Assembly: GCA_023461115.1 (NCBI GenBank)
Contig: JAEWOA010000159.1
Coordinates: forward strand, 1 to 10,972
Length of the DNA stretch: 10,972 nucleotides
Reading direction: 5' to 3'
Origin: Actinomycetes bacterium
Lineage (GTDB): Bacteria; Actinomycetota; Actinomycetes; Actinomycetales; Cellulomonadaceae
Of this stretch, positions 7,300 through 10,972 are shown piece after piece (position 1 is the first letter of the stretch; every line of letters starts with the position of its first letter). Below the pieces are notes generated by a model. The model did not search any database. It was not told the origin of the DNA and was given only the letters and a program-made list of their open reading frames with translations. Both the position numbers and the translations under genes were made by a program.

Positions 7300-9045
7300 T
7301 CAGGTCGCGAGCGGCTCCAGCGGGGCCAGGTCCGCGGCGCGCAGGCGGACCTGCTCGGCGGACTCGTCGTCGAGCTCGTGCGCGGCGGCCTCCTCGGCCT
7401 CGGCTCGGGCCCGGTACGCGTCGATCTCGCGTTGGCGGGTCTCGTCGTCCCAGCCCAGGACGGGCGCGACGAGGTCCGCGATCTCCTCGAGCGCGCCGAC
7501 GCCCTTGTCCACCTGCTCGTAGTTGAGCCTCGTGCGGTGCATCAGGACGTCGTCGAGGTGCAGCGCGCCCTCGTGGCTCGCGGCGTACAGCGCCTCGGCG
7601 CCGATGTACGCGGGCGCGTGCTTGAGCGGTTCGGCCAGCTCGGGGCGCGCGTCGCACAGGTCCGTGATCTCGTGCAGCAGCGAGCCGTAGCGGTGCAGCA
7701 GGTGGTCCATGCGCGGCCGGTCCCAGCCGTACTTCTGCCCGATCGACCGCGACTGGCGCTGCACCACGGCGAGCCCTTCAGCCCCGACCAACGGAAGGTC
7801 GTGCGTGAGCGACGGCAGGCTCGTGGCGCGCGACCCGATCGCGAAGTCGACGGCGTCCTTGGCCATCACACGGTAGGTGGTGAGCTTGCCGCCGGCGATC
7901 ACCGTGAGCCCCGGCGTCGGCGACGCGACGGTGTGCTCGCGCGACACCTTGGCCGACGAGGTCCCCTCCTTGGTGCCCGGCTGCAGCAGCGGGCGTAGCC
8001 CTGCCCATGTGCCGATGATGTCCTCACGCGTGATCGGGCGCGACAGGACGGTGTTCGCGTGCTCGATGACGTAGTCGATGTCGGCGCTGGTGGCCACGGG
8101 GTGCGTGAGCTCCTGGGTCCAGGGCGTGTCGGTGGTGCCGATCACCCAGTACCGGCTCCACGGGATGATGAACAGCACCGACTTCTCGGTCTGCAGGATC
8201 AGGCCCGTGTCTCCGGAGATGCGCGAGCGCGGCACGACGATGTGGATGCCCTTGCTGGCGAGCACCCGCAGCCCGCCCTCGGTGCCGGCGAGCGACTCGG
8301 TCTGCTCGGTCCACACGCCGGTCGCGTTGATGACGTGCCGCGCGCGCACGTCGATCCGCTCGCCTGTCTCCAGGTCGACCACCTCGGCGCCGCTGACCGC
8401 GCCGCCCGTCGTCGTCTGCAGCGCGACGACCTGTGTGCGGGAGGCGGCGTGCGCGCCGTACGAGACCGCGGTGCGCACGAGCGTGGCCACGAGGCGCGCG
8501 TCGTCGACGCTCGCGTCCCAGTAGCGCACGGCGCCGATCGCGGCGTCGTGGCGCAGGTCCGGGAACAGGCGTTCCATCCCCTTGCGGCTGAGGTGGCGGT
8601 GGATCGGCATGGCGCGGCGCGAGCCCGAGACGGTGGCGAGCGTGTCGTAGAGCGCGACGCCTGCGCCGACGTACGCGCGCTCCCAGACGCGGTTCTCCAG
8701 CGGGTACAGGAAGCTCACGGGCTTGACCAGGTGCGGGGCGAGCTTGGTGATGAGCAGGTCGCGCTCGGTGAGCGCCTCGCGCACCAGGTGGAAGTCGAGC
8801 ATCTGGAGGTAGCGCAGGCCGCCGTGCACCAGCTTCGACGACCGGCTGGAGGTGCCCGAGGCCCAGTCCTGCGCGTCGATGATCGCCGTGGACAGGCCGC
8901 GCGTCACGGCGTCCACGGCGATTCCGGCCCCGGTGACGCCCCCGCCGATCACGAGCACGTCGAGCTCGTTGCCGGGTTGTGCGCTCTCGCGCATCGCGGC
9001 GAGCGCGTCCTGGCGTGCGGTGGCCGTCAGCGGCGCGGTCCTCAT
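7300..9045 (-). CDS. glpD: Aerobic glycerol-3-phosphate dehydrogenase
   Basis: An FAD enzyme bound to the inner face of the membrane that oxidises sn-glycerol 3-phosphate to dihydroxyacetone phosphate and passes electrons to quinone. At 581 residues it matches the longer actinobacterial form (E. coli about 500). Visible: dinucleotide-binding segment DVLVIGGGVTGAGIAVDAVTRG (29-50), first family signature SRSSKLVHGGLRYL (67-80), AGLRPLL (348-354) with the conserved substrate-binding Arg351, second signature IAGGKLTTYR (383-392), then the helical C-terminal domain with an acidic, Ala/Glu-rich tail (about 545-581). The frame is open far upstream, but ATG 9045 is preceded by GGAGGA at nine bases and fits the normal N-terminus. 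First gene of glpD-glpF-glpK; a SorC-type regulator is transcribed divergently 147 bases away. Confidence 0.97.
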   Translation of the reverse strand: MRTAPLTATARQDALAAMRESAQPGNELDVLVIGGGVTGAGIAVDAVTRGLSTAIIDAQDWASGTSSRSSKLVHGGLRYLQMLDFHLVREALTERDLLITKLAPHLVKPVSFLYPLENRVWERAYVGAGVALYDTLATVSGSRRAMPIHRHLSRKGMERLFPDLRHDAAIGAVRYWDASVDDARLVATLVRTAVSYGAHAASRTQVVALQTTTGGAVSGAEVVDLETGERIDVRARHVINATGVWTEQTESLAGTEGGLRVLASKGIHIVVPRSRISGDTGLILQTEKSVLFIIPWSRYWVIGTTDTPWTQELTHPVATSADIDYVIEHANTVLSRPITREDIIGTWAGLRPLLQPGTKEGTSSAKVSREHTVASPTPGLTVIAGGKLTTYRVMAKDAVDFAIGSRATSLPSLTHDLPLVGAEGLAVVQRQSRSIGQKYGWDRPRMDHLLHRYGSLLHEITDLCDARPELAEPLKHAPAYIGAEALYAASHEGALHLDDVLMHRTRLNYEQVDKGVGALEEIADLVAPVLGWDDETRQREIDAYRARAEAEEAAAHELDDESAEQVRLRAADLAPLEPLAT

Positions 9046-9123
9046 GGTGCGGGGTCCTCCAGCGTGCGGTGGGTGGTGCTGAGCCGGGTGCTCGTTGCCC
9101 TCGCCAGACGCGGCGGCGCTCGC

Positions 9124-9129
9124 TATGGT
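9124..9129 (+). promoter_or_regulatory. Putative -10 box of the SorC-type regulator
   Basis: TATGGT fits TANNNT and predicts +1 near 9136, giving a leader of about 57 bases that contains the repeats at 9148-9174 and AGGGGG before ATG 9193. No well-spaced -35 is seen. Confidence 0.4.
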
Positions 9130-9147
9130 CATCACGGCGCGAACAGA

Positions 9148-9174
9148 TGCGCAACTGGAGTGCACAAACGTGCA
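9148..9174. promoter_or_regulatory. Candidate operator between glpD and the regulator
   Basis: TGCGCAAC (9148-9155) is repeated as TGCACAAAC (9161-9169), 13 bases apart. The second copy forms an inverted repeat TGCAC-AAAC-GTGCA (9161-9174), and TGCGCA (9148-9153) is itself palindromic. The cluster lies between the predicted start of the regulator transcript and its ATG, and upstream of glpD on the other strand, a position suited to autoregulation and to control of the glp operon. No binding evidence is available. Confidence 0.45.
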
Positions 9175-9192
9175 GACGCAGGGGGTGAACGG

Positions 9193-10179
9193 ATGGAGCT
9201 CGACCGAGACCAGGACGTGCTCCGCGCGGCCTCGATGTACTACCTCCAGGACCTGAAGATGGAGGTGATCGCGCGGCACCTGGGCACATCGCGGTCCACG
9301 GTGTCCCGGCTCATCAAGCGCGCGCGCGACACCGGGCTCGTCGAGATCACGCTGCGTCCGGCGAGCACACGTGCACCGGGCCTCGGGCGTTCGGTGTCCG
9401 CCACCTTCGGCGTCGAGACGTTCGTCGTGCCCGTGCCGGACTCCGCGTCGCAGATCGACCGCCTCGAGCAGGTCGCCATGACCGCGGCCCGTCTGCTGAC
9501 GTCCTGGTTCGACTCCGACATGGTGCTCGGCGTCGCGTGGGGCACCACGCTCGCCGCGGTGTCCCGGCACCTGTCGCCCAAACCCACCCGCGGCGCGGCG
9601 GTCGTGCAGCTCAACGGCGCCGCGAACATGCGCACGTCCGGCGTGGACTACGCGAGCGACCTGATCTCGACGATCGGCACCGCCTTCGGCGCCGCGGTGC
9701 ACCACTTCTCGGTGCCCGCGTTCTTCGACTTCTCCGACACCAAAGCCGCGATGTGGCGCGAGCGCTCCGTCAAGCGCGTGCTCGACTTCCAACGGCGCGT
9801 CGACATCGCGATCTTCTCCGTGGGCGCCGTCGCAGGCTCCGTGCCCTCACACGTGTACTCGGCCGGCTACCTCGACGACGCCGACATCCGCGTGCTGCAC
9901 GACGAGGGAGTCGTCGGGGACGTGTGCACCGTCTTCCTGCGCGCCGACGGGTCCTGGGCGGACGTGCCGCTCAACGCCCGCGCCACCGGCCCGACCCCCG
10001 CCGAGCTGCAGCGGCTGCCTCGTCGCCTGTGCGTCGTCGCGGGCGACAACAAGGTCGCGCCGCTGCTCGCCGCGCTCCGCGCGGGGGTGGTCACCGACCT
10101 CGTCGTCGACGAAGTCACCGCGTCCGCGCTGCTCGAGGCGGCCGAGCCGCGCGCTCGTCGAAGCCGCGCCCACGGCTAG
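9193..10179 (+). CDS. SorC/DeoR-type sugar-binding transcriptional regulator
   Basis: A 328-residue regulator with an N-terminal helix-turn-helix (about 22-41, KMEVIARHLGTSRSTVSRLI) and a C-terminal sugar-phosphate-binding domain of the SorC/CggR type (about 60-315). Family landmarks include VLGVAWGTTL (111-120), VQLNGAAN (138-145), SVGAVAG (209-215), GDVCTVFLRADG (242-253) and VVAGDNKVAPLLAALRAGVVTDLVVDE (281-307). Start: ATG 9193, supported by AGGGGG upstream. Members sense phosphorylated metabolites; CggR of Bacillus binds fructose 1,6-bisphosphate and related sugar phosphates. Divergent placement next to glpD suggests it controls glpDFK in response to glycerol 3-phosphate or dihydroxyacetone phosphate; that is inference. 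Whether it represses or activates cannot be told. Its TAG stop overlaps the predicted -10 box of argA. Confidence 0.92.
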   Translation: MELDRDQDVLRAASMYYLQDLKMEVIARHLGTSRSTVSRLIKRARDTGLVEITLRPASTRAPGLGRSVSATFGVETFVVPVPDSASQIDRLEQVAMTAARLLTSWFDSDMVLGVAWGTTLAAVSRHLSPKPTRGAAVVQLNGAANMRTSGVDYASDLISTIGTAFGAAVHHFSVPAFFDFSDTKAAMWRERSVKRVLDFQRRVDIAIFSVGAVAGSVPSHVYSAGYLDDADIRVLHDEGVVGDVCTVFLRADGSWADVPLNARATGPTPAELQRLPRRLCVVAGDNKVAPLLAALRAGVVTDLVVDEVTASALLEAAEPRARRSRAHG

Positions 10180-10182
10180 GTT
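10177..10182 (+). promoter_or_regulatory. Leaderless -10 box of argA overlapping the regulator's stop codon
   Basis: The regulator's stop TAG (10177-10179) continues as TAGGTT, then GTGGGC, then GTG (10189). The hexamer fits TANNNT and ends six bases before GTG 10189, so +1 would be the first base of the start codon. The same geometry is seen at 3896-3901 and 4694-4699. Confidence 0.5.
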
Positions 10183-10188
10183 GTGGGC

Positions 10189-10737
10189 GTGACCGCCGCT
10201 TCTGTGCCCGCTTCTGTGCCCGCGTCTGTGCCCGGTTCTCTGCACATCCGCTCAGCCCGGCCCGCGGACGTCCGCGCCATCCGCGCGCTCGTGCAGCCCT
10301 ACGCCGACGAGCGCATCCTGCTGGCCAAGGAGTGGGTCGGCTACTACGAGTCGGTGCAGGAGTTCCTGGTCGCCGAGGCGGCCGACGGGACGGTCGTCGG
10401 CTGCGGCGCGCTCCACGTGATGTGGGAGGACCTCGCCGAGATCCGCACGCTCGCGGTGGCGCGCGAGCACCGCGGGAAGCGGGTGGGCCACGCGCTGCTG
10501 GCGGGCCTCACCGACCGCGCGCGCGGCCTCGGGCTGCGCCGGCTGTTCTGCCTGACGTTCGAGGTGGAGTTCTTCACCGCGCACGGCTTCCACGCGATCG
10601 ACGGCCAGGCGGTCTCCGCCGACGTCTACGGCGAGCTGCTGCGCTCGCACGACGACGGGGTCGCCGAGTTCCTCGACCTCGCACGGGTCAAGCCGAACAC
10701 GCTGGGCAACACGCGGATGCTGCTCACGCTGGCGTAG
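10189..10737 (+). CDS. argA: Amino-acid N-acetyltransferase (N-acetylglutamate synthase, ArgA type)
   Basis: A single GNAT domain of the kind known from mycobacteria (Rv2747-type), which acetylates glutamate from acetyl-CoA as the first step of arginine synthesis. It lacks the kinase-like domain of E. coli ArgA. The 182 residues show IRSARPADVRAIRALV (20-35), YESVQEFLVAE (53-63), GCGALHVMWEDLAEIRTLAV (71-90), the acetyl-CoA-binding turn HRGKRVG (94-100), LTFEVEFFTAHGF (122-134) and the family-specific tail AEFLDLARVKPNTLGNTRMLL (159-179). GTG 10189 is preferred to the in-frame GTG 10183 because a TANNNT box ends six bases before it. Three copies of Ala-Ser-Val-Pro (4-15) precede the domain. 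No other arginine gene is near. It lies 9 bases after the regulator but probably has its own promoter. Confidence 0.93.
   Translation: MTAASVPASVPASVPGSLHIRSARPADVRAIRALVQPYADERILLAKEWVGYYESVQEFLVAEAADGTVVGCGALHVMWEDLAEIRTLAVAREHRGKRVGHALLAGLTDRARGLGLRRLFCLTFEVEFFTAHGFHAIDGQAVSADVYGELLRSHDDGVAEFLDLARVKPNTLGNTRMLLTLA
10198..10245 (+). repeat. 12-bp tandem repeat inside the argA N-terminus
   Basis: Three units of GCTTCTGTGCCC (10198-10209, 10210-10221, 10222-10233, the third with one change) and a fourth decayed unit (10234-10245) encode Ala-Ser-Val-Pro repeats. Each of the first three units contains an in-frame GTG (10204, 10216, 10228). The unit length is a multiple of three, so copy changes keep the frame. 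Confidence 0.85.
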
Positions 10738-10781
10738 GAATCCGACTCCCCGAACGCCAGACGCGCTGGCCAGGGCGCTGC

Positions 10782-10886
10782 TACGGTTCCGAGCATCCGA
10801 TTCGCGAGGTTCGCTCACCTTGTCCGCCTCGCCGCGATCGGACGTCAGCTCGCACCCGACCGACGCCGGATGCCCCAGGGGGACTC
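10782..10886 (+). promoter_or_regulatory. Putative promoter and structured 5' leader of the secreted-protein gene
   Basis: TACGGT (10782-10787) fits TANNNT and predicts a start near 10794, leaving a leader of about 93 bases. Within it TCCGAT (10796-10801) pairs with ATCGGA (10837-10842) and GCGAGG (10804-10809) with CCTCGC (10827-10832), giving a two-part hairpin with an internal loop. AGGGGG lies just before ATG 10887. No clear terminator follows argA; the best stem is GCCAG/CTGGC (10756-10770). Confidence 0.4.
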
Positions 10887-10972
10887 ATGAAGAAGACGAC
10901 ACTCGCGCGCGTGGCCGCAGGCGCCGCGCTCGCCGGCCTGATCGCCGCCGGCGCCGCGCTGCCGGCCTCGGC
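10887..10972 (+). CDS. Secreted protein, N-terminal signal peptide only (3'-truncated)
   Basis: Only the first 28 codons are in the window. They form a classic Sec signal peptide: positively charged start (MKKTTLAR), a long Ala/Gly/Leu core (about 9-24) and a small-residue end (LPAS, with a next codon beginning GC, so Ala, Gly excluded) that fits an A-x-A cleavage site at or just past the window edge. AGGGGG precedes the ATG by five bases, supporting this start. The mature protein is outside the window, so its function cannot be told. The long structured leader suggests regulated expression. Confidence 0.8.
   Translation, partial: MKKTTLARVAAGAALAGLIAAGAALPAS

Noticed and set aside
8059..9192. 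Plus-strand frame fused upstream of the SorC-type regulator
   Set aside because: It is antisense to glpD and rich in Arg/Val/Gly/Asp without any domain; the regulator starts normally at 9193.
9046..9792. Long upstream extension of the glpD frame on the minus strand
   Set aside because: It runs antisense through the SorC-type regulator, has shadow-like composition, and glpD has a clear RBS and N-terminus at 9045.
10790..10886. Cyclic-di-AMP (ydaO) riboswitch
   Set aside because: Only CGTCAGCT resembles the motif; the G-rich and GGTGAA-type conserved blocks are absent by eye, so it is kept only as a test.

Overview
The window is ordinary chromosomal DNA of a very GC-rich actinobacterium. A member of the Micrococcales close to Cellulomonas is my best guess from codon use, protein style and the mycobacterial-type ArgA; no ribosomal or other marker gene is present to settle it. 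I see no RNA genes, CRISPR array, insertion sequence, prophage or obvious foreign island.

Layout: the 3' three quarters of clpB (+, 1-1953) meets a convergent LacI-family regulator (-, 2107-3123). Upstream of the regulator lies what looks like a complete divergent control region (promoter, palindromic operator, leader, ribosome binding site, ATG; about 3190-3285), but the frame behind it runs into the next gene antisense, so its target gene seems to be lost. Next come two minus-strand genes: exonuclease III (xth, 3899-4687) and, directly downstream of it, a small membrane-anchored protein resembling the septum-formation family (3362-3889).

The core of the window is a glycerol catabolism operon on the minus strand, transcribed glpD (9045-7300), glpF (7191-6415), glpK (6375-4852) and closed by a 17-bp perfect hairpin (4765-4803). 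GlpF lets glycerol in, GlpK makes glycerol 3-phosphate, and GlpD oxidises it to dihydroxyacetone phosphate with electrons passing to the respiratory chain. A SorC/CggR-type sugar-phosphate-sensing regulator (+, 9193-10179) is divergent from glpD. It shares a 147-bp intergenic region with it that holds direct and inverted repeats, and it is the likely local regulator of the operon.

After the regulator comes an ArgA-type N-acetylglutamate synthase (+, 10189-10737), then the first 28 codons of a secreted protein (+, from 10887) behind a structured 5' leader.

The most interesting general signal is in the transcription starts. Three genes (xth, the septum-like gene, argA) have a TANNNT -10 hexamer ending exactly six bases before a GTG or ATG start, as expected for leaderless mRNAs. 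In two of them the TAG stop codon of the upstream gene forms the first half of that hexamer. I do not see a wholly new biological system here; the leads are regulatory.
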